Source of the DNA: Pseudomonadota bacterium
GTDB lineage: Bacteria > Pseudomonadota > Alphaproteobacteria > Sphingomonadales > Sphingomonadaceae
Assembly (NCBI GenBank): GCA_023423655.1
Contig: JAFAFE010000006.1
Coordinates: 372,001 to 436,000, forward strand
Direction of reading: 5' to 3'
DNA: 64,000 nucleotides
Part shown: positions 32,555 to 41,915 of the stretch, piece by piece
Numbering within the stretch: position 1 is the first letter of the stretch
Layout: each line of letters begins with the position of its first letter
Position numbers and translations under genes: made by a program
The notes under the pieces: model-generated
What the model was told of the DNA's origin: nothing
Databases searched by the model: none
The model's input: the letters and a program-made list of their open reading frames with translations, nothing else

Positions 32555-35278
32555 ATGTACGAAAATAGTTCGTCATCACGCCGCAGACGGCGGGTTTGGA
32601 AATTTTCCGGCGCCGAGTTCGATGAAGCAAGCTGGTTGCTTCGTGTCGATGGCCAATCCGTACCGCTTGAAGGTAAGCCACTCGAAGTATTGCACGAACT
32701 ATTGTTACGCGCAGGCGAGGTCGTCACCAAGGAGGAAATACTCGACGCCGTCTGGCCCGGCGTAACGGTTGTCGAAGGCTCGCTGGCGACGGCCATTTCG
32801 AAGCTGCGCAAAGCGCTTGGCGAGCATCACAACAGCATCATCGAAACCGTGCCGCGCGTTGGCTATCGGCTAATCTGCACGGTAAAGATCGCAAGTGTGG
32901 AATCGCCCCTTGCCCCGCGCTTCACCTTTGCTGGCGGGGATATAGTGCCGGGGCGTAAGCAATGGCGGCTGACCGCGCCGCTCGGCGATACAGGGGCGCA
33001 AGATGTCTGGCTGGCAAGCCATGACAAGACCGGCGAGCGCCGCGTCTTCAAATTTGCCGACGCCCCCGACCGCCTGCGCGCGCTCAAGCGAGAGGCTACG
33101 CTCTCGCGCGTGGTCTTCGCAGGGATCGGGCCAACCGCACCGTTGCCCGCGTTGCTGGAATGGAATTTCGATGCCTCGCCTTACTTCCTCGAATATGCCT
33201 ATGGCGGGCGCGACCTGATCGGTTGGGCGAATAATGCAGGGGGACTGGCCGCGATACCACTGCAACAGCGGTTAGCGGTCGCGGCGGATATTTGCCGTGC
33301 CGTTGCGGACATCCATGCCCTTGGCGTGCTGCACAAGGATTTGAAACCCGCCAATATCCTCATCGCTGACGGGGAGCATGGCGCGGTGGTCAAGCTGGCC
33401 GATTTCGGGAGCGGACGTCTGCTCGATGCAAATATGCTCGACAATTTCCGCATTACCGACCCCGGCTCGCTGGATGCCGAGCTTGGGCTGGACGAGCCGC
33501 GTTCGGGCACGCTGGCCTATCGCGCACCGGAGCTGACCGGCGACGCGCTGCCCACGACCAAAAGCGATATTTATGCGCTGGGGCTGATCCTCTATCAGCT
33601 TGCGGCGGGGGATTTTACAGCAGCCCTTGCCCCCGGTTGGGAGAGCAATATTGCCGACCCGCTCCTGCGTGACGATATTCTTGCTGCCGCCGAGGTTGCG
33701 CCCGAACGCAGGTTGGCGAGCGCGCAGCAATTGATGCACCGCATCGAGCAGCTTGAACAGCGCCGTCAAGACGCTGCCGAGCAGGACCGGCGCGCTGCTT
33801 TGCTCGCACAGCAGCAGCAGGCAGAAGACCGTCGGCGCTTGCGTCGTCCGTGGATACGCGCCGCTGCTGCAAGCCTGTTGCTGGGCCTGATCGCCAGCTC
33901 TTCATTTGCGGCTTATGCGTGGGCGCAGCGCAATGCGGCGATTACCGCGCGCACGCTGGCCGATACGGGCTATAGCTTCATCGCGGAAGATGTGTTGGCC
34001 AGCCCGGACCCCGCCCGCTCCGCTGCAGATGAAACCGTGATTGATGCTATCAAGCGCGCCAGCGGCAACATCGAACAACGGTTTGCAGGCGCGCCAGCCG
34101 TCGCGGCGCGGTTGCATTTGGCCATTGCGCGCGCCTTTCATGGACGGTCGGATTTCGACACTGCGCGCGCAGAATATATCCGCGCCGGACAGTTGTTCGC
34201 AAAGGCGAACGAGACAGATAGCGACGATGCCATCATCGGACGGCTGGGGCGCGTCCATATGGAAGCCACTTCGGGCCAGCCCGAACGGCTGGAAGAAGCC
34301 GGGCGACTGTTGGAGCAGGAACGCCAACAGCTCGGTCCGCGCGCCGACGCCGGTAGGGTCGGCTTTGCGCTCGCGCAGGCAGAAGGCGCTTATGGCTATA
34401 TGGCCGATATCGAGCTGGCCGAGCGTGCGTTTCGCCGCGCTGTCGAGATTGGAGAGGCCGAAGGATCGGATGTGCCGCCCGCACAGCTTCTCAAAGCAAA
34501 ATCATCGCTGGTTCTGGTCCTGATGCGCCTTGGCCGTGCGCAAGCTGCCGAACCGGTAGCCCGCGCGATTGTGAACCAGTCTGTTGCTGTGCGGGGGGCC
34601 GATCATCCCGATACAATGGTCACGCGCCAGCATTGGGTCACCAGCCTTTCTATGGCGGGCAAGGATGAAGAGGCGCTGCGGGCCAGTGAACCGCTGCTAA
34701 AAGCGATGCGCGCGCGCTTCGGTGATAATCACCGCTTCACGCTGGCACTCCATTCCACCCGCTTTGAAAGTTTTGCTGCCCTTGGACGCTATGATGAGGC
34801 TGCTCGTGAAGCGGAGCGTGTCTGGCGCGGCGCCGCGGCACAAGCAGGCCCGCAATCGCATCAGGCGCTCGTCGGGCAAAATGATTATGCCGTTGCGCTC
34901 TGCCAGACAGATGAACGCGGCCGCGGGGCGGCCGTCGCACAAGATGCGCTGTCATCGGCGCGGGGGGCTTTTGGCGCAGATTACCCCCTCACCCATGTGA
35001 TCCGTTTCTACGCGGCGGAATGTCTGATCGCCAACCAACGCTATGCCGACGCGGGCGCGCTACTCGATGGTCTTGACCGGCAAAAAGCCGCCGATCTTAC
35101 CGGACGGCCGGAGTTTGGCGCCGGGGTCGATCTCGCTTTAGCCGAGATTGCGCTGGCACGCGGCGACCGTCCGGCGGCGACACAGGCCTTCACGGCAGCC
35201 AATGCTGTTCTTAAAGACGCAAAGGATGTAACCACCCGCAACCGGCTGGTCGCTTTACGCCGTGAATTGGCGAGCTGA
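32555..35278 (+). CDS. Winged-helix / Ser-Thr kinase / transmembrane / TPR fusion regulator
   Basis: 907 residues. Residues ~10-110 are an OmpR-type winged helix (VVTKEEILDAVWPGVTVVEG, SLATAISKLRKALGE, VGYRLIC). Residues ~125-400 form a Hanks-type kinase with K166, HKDLKPAN (D262), DFG at 283-285 and YRAPEL, all apparently catalytic. A Gln/Arg-rich coil follows, then one transmembrane helix at ~431-455, and a helical repeat tail to the end with TPR-like units (e.g. YDEAAREAERVW). It should bind DNA, phosphorylate a target and sense something outside the membrane; topology would put the TPR part in the periplasm. Its start lies after two near-identical GGGGGCAAGC repeats. The operon at 29594-32428 is divergent. 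Confidence 0.88.
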   Translation: MYENSSSSRRRRRVWKFSGAEFDEASWLLRVDGQSVPLEGKPLEVLHELLLRAGEVVTKEEILDAVWPGVTVVEGSLATAISKLRKALGEHHNSIIETVPRVGYRLICTVKIASVESPLAPRFTFAGGDIVPGRKQWRLTAPLGDTGAQDVWLASHDKTGERRVFKFADAPDRLRALKREATLSRVVFAGIGPTAPLPALLEWNFDASPYFLEYAYGGRDLIGWANNAGGLAAIPLQQRLAVAADICRAVADIHALGVLHKDLKPANILIADGEHGAVVKLADFGSGRLLDANMLDNFRITDPGSLDAELGLDEPRSGTLAYRAPELTGDALPTTKSDIYALGLILYQLAAGDFTAALAPGWESNIADPLLRDDILAAAEVAPERRLASAQQLMHRIEQLEQRRQDAAEQDRRAALLAQQQQAEDRRRLRRPWIRAAAASLLLGLIASSSFAAYAWAQRNAAITARTLADTGYSFIAEDVLASPDPARSAADETVIDAIKRASGNIEQRFAGAPAVAARLHLAIARAFHGRSDFDTARAEYIRAGQLFAKANETDSDDAIIGRLGRVHMEATSGQPERLEEAGRLLEQERQQLGPRADAGRVGFALAQAEGAYGYMADIELAERAFRRAVEIGEAEGSDVPPAQLLKAKSSLVLVLMRLGRAQAAEPVARAIVNQSVAVRGADHPDTMVTRQHWVTSLSMAGKDEEALRASEPLLKAMRARFGDNHRFTLALHSTRFESFAALGRYDEAAREAERVWRGAAAQAGPQSHQALVGQNDYAVALCQTDERGRGAAVAQDALSSARGAFGADYPLTHVIRFYAAECLIANQRYADAGALLDGLDRQKAADLTGRPEFGAGVDLALAEIALARGDRPAATQAFTAANAVLKDAKDVTTRNRLVALRRELAS

Positions 35279-35344
35279 CGCCTAGAAAGCTATCGGGCAG
35301 ATTGGCGGCGCGGCGCGCTGGAATAGTGATTTTTCTGATAAGGG

Positions 35345-35430
35345 TGGTGCCCCTGGCCGGACTCGAACCAGCACATCTTTCGATACCGCATTTTGAGTGC
35401 GGCGCGTCTACCAATTTCACCACAGGGGCA
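35345..35430 (-). tRNA. tRNA-Leu (anticodon CAA)
   Basis: 86 nt with encoded CCA and the long variable arm of a class II tRNA. The acceptor TGCCCCT pairs with AGGGGCA, anticodon stem CCGCA/TGCGG encloses CTCAAAA (anticodon CAA), and the T arm has GGTTCGAGTCC. It reads TTG codons. Confidence 0.97.
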
Positions 35431-35516
35431 CATCACAGCTTTTGGCCGCGAAGGACGCTTCCCCTAGCCGAGCCGGATGCGGCTGGCAAGGGTGAAGATG
35501 CGGCAAAATATCGTCG

Positions 35517-36941
35517 CTATTTCTTGAAGCTTTGCGCAATCGCTTTCTTGGTTGCGGGGCCATAAGGCGGTTTCATGCCGGCCAGCTTGGCGACATCGAC
35601 GCCGGTTTGGCGATAGACGGACTTGGCATGGCTGAAGGTTTTGAAGCCGTCTTGCCCGTGATAATGCCCCATGCCGCTGGGGCCGACGCCGCCGAACGGC
35701 AGGTCATCCATTGCGACATGGAAGATCACATCATTGACCGTGACGCCGCCAGAAATGGTGCGGTCAAGGACGCGCCGCTCTTCGGCCTTGTCCGCCCCGA
35801 AATAATAAAGGCCAAGCGGGCGGTCATGCGCGTTGACATAGTCAATCGCGGCATCGACCGAGGCGACCTTTTTCACCGGCAGCAACGGCCCGAAAATTTC
35901 CTCCTGCATGACCTTCATATCATCGCTGACATTACGGATGATGTGGAGCGGCATTTTGCGGCTATTCGCGCCTGCAAAATCCTCGTTCGCCGGATTGACG
36001 ATTTCGACCTCCGCGCCCTTCTCGCGCGCATCGTCAATATAAGCGGTGAGCCGCGCATGGTGGCGGTCATTGACGATGCTGGTATAATCATCATTGTCGA
36101 GCAAAGTCGGATACATGGCGCTCGCCGACGCTTTGATCTTGCCGACAATGTCCGCCTCGTGGCGCTCGTCCACCAGCAGATAATCGGGCGCGAGACAAAT
36201 TTGGCCCGCATTCATCATCTTGCCCAAGGTGACGCGCCCGGCAAGCTTGTCGAGGTCGGCGCCGGGGCTCACAATCACGGGCGATTTCCCGCCCAGTTCC
36301 AAGGTCACCGGCGTGAGGTTCGCCGCCGCCGCGCGCATGATATGCCGCCCGATACTGGTCGCGCCGGTGAAGATGATATGGTCGAACGGAAGCTCGGAAA
36401 AAGCCTGCCCGATCTCTGTGCCACCAGTGACCACCGCGATCTCCTTGGCGTCGAAATATTGCGGGATGAGGTCTTGAAACAAGGCCGCGACGCGCGGGGT
36501 AAATTCGCTCGGCTTGACCATTGCGCGGTTGCCCGCTGCCAGCACGCCTGCCATCGGCACCATGACCATGCCGATGGGAAAGTTCCACGGCGCGATCACG
36601 CCAACCACGCCCTTGGGCTGATATTCGACGCGCGCCTTTGCGCCCAACAGTCCGAGCGGGAACATGGGTTTGCGTTTTTCCCCGCGCGCCCAAGCGGCCA
36701 TATGTTTGCGCGCATCTTTCAATGCGTTGAGCGACGGGTTGATGTCGGTCATCAAGGTCATGTCATGGCTGCGATGGCCGAAATCTTCAGAAACCGCCGC
36801 GCAAAAATCGCGCCCATGATCGACCAGAAACGCCACCGCCCGGTCAATCCGGTCGCGCCGCACATCAAGCGATACCGGCAGGCTGGCGGTAAAATCGGCG
36901 CGCATCGCATCCAATGTTGCGCGCATAGCGTCGGCGGTCAT
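35517..36941 (-). CDS. Coniferyl-aldehyde-type aldehyde dehydrogenase
   Basis: 474 residues. The NAD-dependent aldehyde dehydrogenase pattern is complete: PWNFPIG, AGNRAMVKPSE, FTGATSIGRHIM, LELGGKSPVIV with the Glu, catalytic Cys in NAGQICLAPDYLLV, and EEIFGPLLPV. Length, the MGHYHGQDGFKTFSHAK stretch and GVGPSGM near the C-terminus place it in the coniferyl aldehyde/fatty aldehyde (class 3-like) group. It would oxidise long-chain or aromatic aldehydes to acids. Transcribed alone, downstream of tRNA-Leu on the same strand. Confidence 0.92.
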   Translation of the reverse strand: MTADAMRATLDAMRADFTASLPVSLDVRRDRIDRAVAFLVDHGRDFCAAVSEDFGHRSHDMTLMTDINPSLNALKDARKHMAAWARGEKRKPMFPLGLLGAKARVEYQPKGVVGVIAPWNFPIGMVMVPMAGVLAAGNRAMVKPSEFTPRVAALFQDLIPQYFDAKEIAVVTGGTEIGQAFSELPFDHIIFTGATSIGRHIMRAAAANLTPVTLELGGKSPVIVSPGADLDKLAGRVTLGKMMNAGQICLAPDYLLVDERHEADIVGKIKASASAMYPTLLDNDDYTSIVNDRHHARLTAYIDDAREKGAEVEIVNPANEDFAGANSRKMPLHIIRNVSDDMKVMQEEIFGPLLPVKKVASVDAAIDYVNAHDRPLGLYYFGADKAEERRVLDRTISGGVTVNDVIFHVAMDDLPFGGVGPSGMGHYHGQDGFKTFSHAKSVYRQTGVDVAKLAGMKPPYGPATKKAIAQSFKK

Positions 36942-37062
36942 GGCAATCCTCTCTGGTCAGGCCTTGGGCGGCTGAACGGAAGATTGGCAGATTGATTGCA
37001 AATTGCAACTGGATTGAGGGCGATTTGAAAGACTATCGGATACTATAGAAAAGGCGTTCGCC

Positions 37063-37737
37063 CTACCGCACCACTGCCATGACAAATCCGTCCCAGCCTT
37101 TAACGCCGACGGTCTGGAGCGCGGTTGCGTCGAGTTCGGGATGGTTGTGCAGCATATCCGCCAATGCGCGGTTGCCCGCCGTATGCGGGTCGCTTTTGTC
37201 GGGGTCGATAATCGCGCCGCCGCGCACGACATTATCCACGATGATGACGCTGCCGGGCCGCGCGAGTTTTATCGCCCACTTGGTATAAGCCGCATTATTG
37301 CGTTTGTCCGCGTCGATGAAGATGAGGTCGAACGGCGCTTCCGCTTCCAGCCCCGGCAGCGTGTCGAGCGCCGCGCCGACGCGCACCGCAATGCGCTCCG
37401 ACAGGCCTGCCGCCGCAATATTGTCTATCGCGACCGCTGCGGTTGCGGGGTCCAGTTCGAGCGTCACCACCACACCGTCATCCGGCAAGGCGCGCGCCAT
37501 GCTGATTGCAGAATAGCCGCCTAGCGTGCCAATCTCCAAAATCCGCCGCGCAGCCCTAATCCGCACCATTAGCGCAAGGAAGTGCGCCTGCAACGGTGAC
37601 ACATCGATCGCCTGTAATCCCGCCGCCTGATTGGCCGCCATAACTGCCGCCAGCACCGGATCATCGGGCAGCAACCGCGCTTCGAAATAATGGTCCGTTT
37701 CGGCCCATTGTTGCGGTGATGGCGCGGGAGCAGTCAT
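37063..37737 (-). CDS. SAM-dependent O-methyltransferase (caffeoyl-CoA type)
   Basis: About 224 residues. SAM binding is shown by RRILEIGTLGGYSAISMARAL and VVVTLELDP; the divalent-cation and substrate site by FDLIFIDADKRNNAAYTKWA and VIIVDNVVRGG. This is the cation-dependent catechol/caffeoyl-CoA O-methyltransferase group, widespread in bacteria with unknown small-molecule targets. The ATG at 37737 lies 2 bp after the folE stop, so the two genes are one transcript; a TTG at 37743 would overlap folE. Confidence 0.9.
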   Translation of the reverse strand: MTAPAPSPQQWAETDHYFEARLLPDDPVLAAVMAANQAAGLQAIDVSPLQAHFLALMVRIRAARRILEIGTLGGYSAISMARALPDDGVVVTLELDPATAAVAIDNIAAAGLSERIAVRVGAALDTLPGLEAEAPFDLIFIDADKRNNAAYTKWAIKLARPGSVIIVDNVVRGGAIIDPDKSDPHTAGNRALADMLHNHPELDATALQTVGVKGWDGFVMAVVR

Positions 37738-37739
37738 GT

Positions 37740-38351
37740 TCAATATCCCATCAAACTCAGCACTTCCTTGCGGGTCTTTTCATCGTCGAGGAAGCAGCCG
37801 TGGAGGCGGCTGGTGACCATGCCGACGCCGGGGGTCCGCACGCCGCGCGCGGTCATGCACGCATGTTGTGCTTCTATAACGACCGCGACGCCATGCGGTT
37901 TCAAATTATCCCAGATACAGCCCGCAACTTCTGCGGTGAGCCGTTCCTGCACCTGCAAGCGCCGCGCAAAACCGTGCAGCACGCGCGCAAGCTTGGAAAT
38001 GCCGACGACACGGTCGCGCGGCATATAGGCGATGGAGGCCTTGCCGATAATCGGGGCCATATGATGCTCGCAATGCGACTGGAACGGAATATCCTTGAGC
38101 AGCACCAGCTCGTCATAGCCGCCCACTTCTTCGAATGTGCGGGCAAGATGGATGGCGGGGTCTTCGCCATAGCCCTGACAATATTCCTTCCACGCGCGCG
38201 CCACGCGCTTGGGGGTATCGAGCAGGCCTTCGCGGTCCGGATCATCGCCGGTCCAGCGCAGCAACACGCGCACCGCTTCCTGCACATCGTCCGGCACCGG
38301 CAATTTTGCCGCTTCGCGCGCTTCGAGCGCGGTCTGGATGAGATCACCCAT
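37740..38351 (-). CDS. folE: GTP cyclohydrolase I
   Basis: 203 residues from the ATG at 38351, preceded by AAGGGAG; the longer upstream frame lacks any family similarity. Zinc ligands and active-site residues lie in PFQSHCEHHMAPIIGKASIAY and EAQHACMTARGV, with the DTPKRVARAW and VQERLT motifs also present. It makes dihydroneopterin triphosphate from GTP for folate (and other pterin) synthesis. It lies between the TonB receptor and the O-methyltransferase; the receptor terminator separates it from upstream transcription. Confidence 0.96.
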   Translation of the reverse strand: MGDLIQTALEAREAAKLPVPDDVQEAVRVLLRWTGDDPDREGLLDTPKRVARAWKEYCQGYGEDPAIHLARTFEEVGGYDELVLLKDIPFQSHCEHHMAPIIGKASIAYMPRDRVVGISKLARVLHGFARRLQVQERLTAEVAGCIWDNLKPHGVAVVIEAQHACMTARGVRTPGVGMVTSRLHGCFLDDEKTRKEVLSLMGY

Positions 38352-38388
38352 GATTGTCTCCCTTATGTCTGGGTTCGACACATAAGGA

Positions 38389-38422
38389 AAAGGCCGGGCT
38401 GCACAAGGGCAACCCGGCCTTT
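38389..38422 (-). terminator. Rho-independent terminator after the TonB receptor
   Basis: On the minus strand AAAGGCCGGG pairs perfectly with CCCGGCCTTT (10 bp, 14-nt loop) and a short T-rich TCCTT tail follows. It sits about 25 bp beyond the receptor stop and upstream of folE. Confidence 0.85.
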
Positions 38423-38448
38423 CTCTAGCGCAATGCGCGTGATTTTTT

Positions 38449-41052
38449 TTAAAAACCAGCGCGGACGCGAACCCCGTAGAAACGCGGTGCCGACGGATAG
38501 ACGGCATAGCTGTTGCCCTGCTCCGGAATGGGGAAGGACGTCACATTATAATATTTGTTGAACAGGTTTTCGACATAGGCTTCGACGCCGAACTGGCGGT
38601 TCTGGCCAAAGTTCAAACCAAGCTTGGCATTGACCAAAGTATAGCCGTCATTCTGCACAAAGGGTTTCGCCAGCGGCGAGTTGTCCGATGTATGGTCCGA
38701 CTGCGTGCGGAAATTGACCGCTGCAAGAAGGCCGACATTGTCCGACAGATCGGGCGTCCAGGTCACGCCGCCCGCAATAACGTGGCGCGGCTGGTTGGTG
38801 GACTGCTGGCGATGGTCGAAACCGGATGCCGGGTCCAGCACCTTCGAGTCGAGATAGGTGTAAGCCAGATTGACGGTGAAGTTACGCTCCGGACGGATAA
38901 CCGTTTCCAGCTCGACGCCCTTCGAGCGCACCTTGTCGAACGATTGCACCTGGAAGTTATTGCCGATGAATTCCAGCGATTGGAAATCATGGAAGGTCTG
39001 GTGGAATACGGTCGCGTTAAAGGTGAATTCGCGCGTAATGTTGGTCTTGATACCGATTTCGAACGCATCGACGGTTTCCGGATTAAACGCCAGATTGTCG
39101 ATGTTGATGCCCGTGCCGCCATAGAAGGGGTAGCTGAACGTGCCGCGGTCAAGATTGTAGCCGCCTGACTTAAAGCCACGATCATAACCACCATAGAGCA
39201 TGATGCCATCATCCAGCTTGATCGCGAGTTTCGCGGTGCCGGTGAACTCGCTGTCGGAACGCTTGCCCTTATAGACACCGTTCGATTGCGGGTTGATGGT
39301 CGGGTTACAAATCAGCAGGCTCAAGGAACGGGCACCCGCATTCTGCTGGAGCGCGCCCGCCAAAATCGGATTGCCGAGCAATGCCGTGCAAGCCGGGTTG
39401 ACCGTGTTCAGATCAGCGTCGATTTTCTTGGTTTCGTGGTTGTAGCGCAGACCCAAGGTCAGCTTGATGTTATCCGTGAAGCTGATGATATTGTGGGTGA
39501 ACAACGCAAAAGCCTGCGTGTTGACCGTATAGTTATCATTATTCTGTCCGGCTCCCACGTTCGAGGGGAGCGGTGCCATGATACCGGCAATCTGAGTGGG
39601 TGTGAGTTGACCCAAAATCGGCGAATTTGCCGCTTGCAACTGCCCGATAACGACCTGCCCCCAAGTCGGGACACCCGGCAAAGTTCCGAACCACTGGAAA
39701 CCGTTGGGAAGCGTACCGGGGATACGGCTCGCTTGCGATGTTACCATGTCGGCATAAAGGTCAGACTGGGTGCCAAAACGCACGGTGTCACGCAGCTTAT
39801 TCTTTTCATTGAGGTAGAAACCGCCGACGAGCCAGTCGAGCTTGTCGTCAAACGCCTTGCCCTGCAAACGCAGCTCCTGCGTGAAGTCGCGCATTTCCGA
39901 CTTATAGCCTTCACGATAGGCACGGTCTGCACCGGAGAAATCCACGTCCTGATTGCGCAGCGCGGCCCATTCGCGCCAAGCGGTGATCGAGGTCAGCTTC
40001 ATGTCGCCAATATCAATGTCGAACTGGCCCGAAACGCCCCAATCCTTCACCTTTTCGCTCAGCGAGCGGTTGGGCGAAAGGGCCATGCGGCGACCTTCGG
40101 GGTCATAGGGACGGACAATGCCGTCAAGGCCGTTCATACCGGCCAAAACTTCAATCACATTGCTGGCAATATAGCCAACCGCCGACGAGGTGCTGGTGTC
40201 CATGCCCGTCGGAAACAGCACAAAGCCCGAATTGGTGTTGACGATGCCGCAGCAATTTTCATCGGTCTTGGCATAGTCGGCGATGAGACGGAACGTCAGA
40301 TTTTCTTTTTCGTAAAGCGCCTGACCGCGCACGAACCAGCGGTCAACGTCATTGACGCGGCGGTCCGAATTCACATCTTTGATATAGCCGTCACGCTTGT
40401 GATAGCCGCCATCGAGACGCAGCGCCAAGGCTTCCGAAACGGGGCCGGTAACGCCCGCTTTTACTTCGATATTGTCATAATTGCCATAAGCCGCTTCGAC
40501 ATAGCCGCCGGTTTCGAATTTGGGCAGCGCGGTCGTGATGCTGAGCGCACCGGCCGAGGTGTTGCGGCCGAACAGCGTGCCTTGCGGGCCACGCAGGATT
40601 TCGACGCGATCAACCGGCGGAAGCTCGGCCAGCGCAACGCCTGCGCGCGCACGGAACACACCGTCGATGAACACGCCCACAGCCGGTTCAAAGCCGGGGT
40701 TATCGCCCGCCGTCCCGATACCGCGGATCGACAATACCACGCCGGTCGCTGCCGACTGGCCGGTGGTCGCCTGAAGCGAGGGAGAAAGCTGTTTCATGCC
40801 GCGAATGTCGGTGACGCCCGCAATCTTAAGCTGTTCGCCGCCGACCACGCTGACCGCCAGCGGAACGCTTTGCGCGGTTTCGTTACGGCGGGTCGCGGTC
40901 ACGACGATGTCATCGCCATAGCCTTCATCGGCTGCCGCTTCGGGCTGGGCCGCAACCGCATCGACCGCTTCGGTCGTGTCCTGCGCATAAGCGGCGCTTA
41001 CCGGCAATACTGCCAGTGCGACACCCGACAAAAGATAATGTGTGAATTTCAT
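38449..41052 (-). CDS. TonB-dependent outer-membrane receptor
   Basis: 867 residues from the ATG at 41052, with GGGGAAGG upstream; the longer open frame has no signal peptide. A clean signal peptide (LLSGVALAVLPVSAAYAQ) leads to an Ala/Glu-rich spacer and the TonB box/plug start DDIVVTATRRNETAQSVPLAV, then the plug (IRGIGTAGDNPGFEPAVGVF, RGPQGTLFGRNTSAGAL) and a beta barrel ending in Phe (FYGVRVRAGF). The FGRNTSAGAL form is the large sphingomonad receptor family, often for carbohydrates, aromatics or other carbon sources rather than iron. Substrate unknown. No TonB/ExbB genes nearby. Confidence 0.93.
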   Translation of the reverse strand: MKFTHYLLSGVALAVLPVSAAYAQDTTEAVDAVAAQPEAAADEGYGDDIVVTATRRNETAQSVPLAVSVVGGEQLKIAGVTDIRGMKQLSPSLQATTGQSAATGVVLSIRGIGTAGDNPGFEPAVGVFIDGVFRARAGVALAELPPVDRVEILRGPQGTLFGRNTSAGALSITTALPKFETGGYVEAAYGNYDNIEVKAGVTGPVSEALALRLDGGYHKRDGYIKDVNSDRRVNDVDRWFVRGQALYEKENLTFRLIADYAKTDENCCGIVNTNSGFVLFPTGMDTSTSSAVGYIASNVIEVLAGMNGLDGIVRPYDPEGRRMALSPNRSLSEKVKDWGVSGQFDIDIGDMKLTSITAWREWAALRNQDVDFSGADRAYREGYKSEMRDFTQELRLQGKAFDDKLDWLVGGFYLNEKNKLRDTVRFGTQSDLYADMVTSQASRIPGTLPNGFQWFGTLPGVPTWGQVVIGQLQAANSPILGQLTPTQIAGIMAPLPSNVGAGQNNDNYTVNTQAFALFTHNIISFTDNIKLTLGLRYNHETKKIDADLNTVNPACTALLGNPILAGALQQNAGARSLSLLICNPTINPQSNGVYKGKRSDSEFTGTAKLAIKLDDGIMLYGGYDRGFKSGGYNLDRGTFSYPFYGGTGINIDNLAFNPETVDAFEIGIKTNITREFTFNATVFHQTFHDFQSLEFIGNNFQVQSFDKVRSKGVELETVIRPERNFTVNLAYTYLDSKVLDPASGFDHRQQSTNQPRHVIAGGVTWTPDLSDNVGLLAAVNFRTQSDHTSDNSPLAKPFVQNDGYTLVNAKLGLNFGQNRQFGVEAYVENLFNKYYNVTSFPIPEQGNSYAVYPSAPRFYGVRVRAGF

Positions 41053-41112
41053 CAGAAACATCCTTCCCCGAACAAATAATTTACCCCGCCTTGTCAGCCA
41101 GCGGGCTCGGCC

Positions 41113-41133
41113 GTTGCTGCGCCAAGCAGCAAC
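41113..41133. promoter_or_regulatory. Perfect 8-bp dyad upstream of the TonB receptor
   Basis: GTTGCTGC, GCCAA, GCAGCAAC lies about 60-80 bp before the receptor start. It may be an operator or a hairpin in the 5' leader. A weaker GTGAC..GTCAC dyad lies further up, at about 41219-41236. Confidence 0.4.
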
Positions 41134-41302
41134 AACCCCTCGAATGGCGTCAACAAACACGGGACTGACTACAGTGTCAATGGCGAAAAGCCCCGATTTC
41201 CTAGAGATGGCAGGTCTATGTGACGGATTTCGGTCACGCTGTGGCGCTTTCGCCACGCCCTTCCGTTACGGCAAGCTGGCGACGCGTAAAATCCGCAAAA
41301 AA

Positions 41303-41379
41303 TGGTGCGCCCGACAGGATTCGAACCTGTGGCCCCCAGATTAGGAATCTGATGCTCTATCCTGCTGAGCTACGGGCGC
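41303..41379 (-). tRNA. tRNA-Arg (anticodon CCT)
   Basis: 77 nt with encoded CCA. Acceptor GCGCCCG/CGGGCGC, anticodon arm TCAGA/TCTGG around TTCCTAA (anticodon CCT), and T arm AGGTTCGAATCCT are all present. It reads AGG codons, rare in this GC-rich genome. Confidence 0.97.
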
Positions 41380-41415
41380 GCCAAGGCTTCCCCGTAATGC
41401 GCGCGCGGGCTTGCG

Positions 41416-41895
41416 TCAATTTTGCTGTTCGGGCGGGACCACCGGAAACAGGAGCGGCGCGACTTTGACCCCTTCGGCATGGAGGTTTTTGGCTTCGGCC
41501 TTGTCGACCTCGCCGTGGATCGCCTGGGCTGGGGCTTCGCCATAATGGATGGCACGCGCTTGTTCGGCGAACTTATTGCCGACCCATTGCGATTGTTTGA
41601 GCATATCCGCCTGCGCCGCCGCCGCTTTGGTCATCGCCAGATGAAGCTTGGCCATATCGGCTTCGGACACAGCTTGCGTGGCGGCGGGGGTATCGGCGAC
41701 AGCATGTGGCGGCCCATCTTCGCGCCCGACCCCGTTCAACCGCGGAGCCATCGGCGCTTTACGCACCGCGCTTCCCATGCAAAGCGGGCAGGCAAGCTGG
41801 CCTTGTTCCTTCTGCGCCTCATAAGCAGGCGAAGAAGCAAACCAGGCTTCAAACCTGTGGCTGCACTGGCCGCATTGAAGGTCAAACAGGATCAT
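41416..41895 (-). CDS. DUF1178 family protein
   Basis: 159 residues. Two CxxC pairs, FDLQCGQCSHRFEAWF and LACPLCMGSAVRKA, suggest a zinc ribbon at the N-terminus, after which the protein is helical and Ala-rich, with VGNKFAEQARAIHYGE and a C-terminal PLLFPVVPPE. This matches DUF1178, a conserved alphaproteobacterial family of unknown role. It is 20 bp behind grxC and probably transcribed with it and comF. Confidence 0.88.
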   Translation of the reverse strand: MILFDLQCGQCSHRFEAWFASSPAYEAQKEQGQLACPLCMGSAVRKAPMAPRLNGVGREDGPPHAVADTPAATQAVSEADMAKLHLAMTKAAAAQADMLKQSQWVGNKFAEQARAIHYGEAPAQAIHGEVDKAEAKNLHAEGVKVAPLLFPVVPPEQQN

Positions 41896-41915
41896 CAGGC
41901 GCGGACCCTATCGGC

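Noticed and set aside
39286..41079. 597-codon plus-strand frame opposite the TonB receptor
   Set aside because: It mirrors the receptor gene in antisense; composition is His/Arg/Ile shadow-like and no domain is seen.
38449..41256. Start of the TonB receptor at 41256
   Set aside because: The extra 68 codons contain no signal peptide; the ATG at 41052 has a ribosome site and a proper signal sequence.
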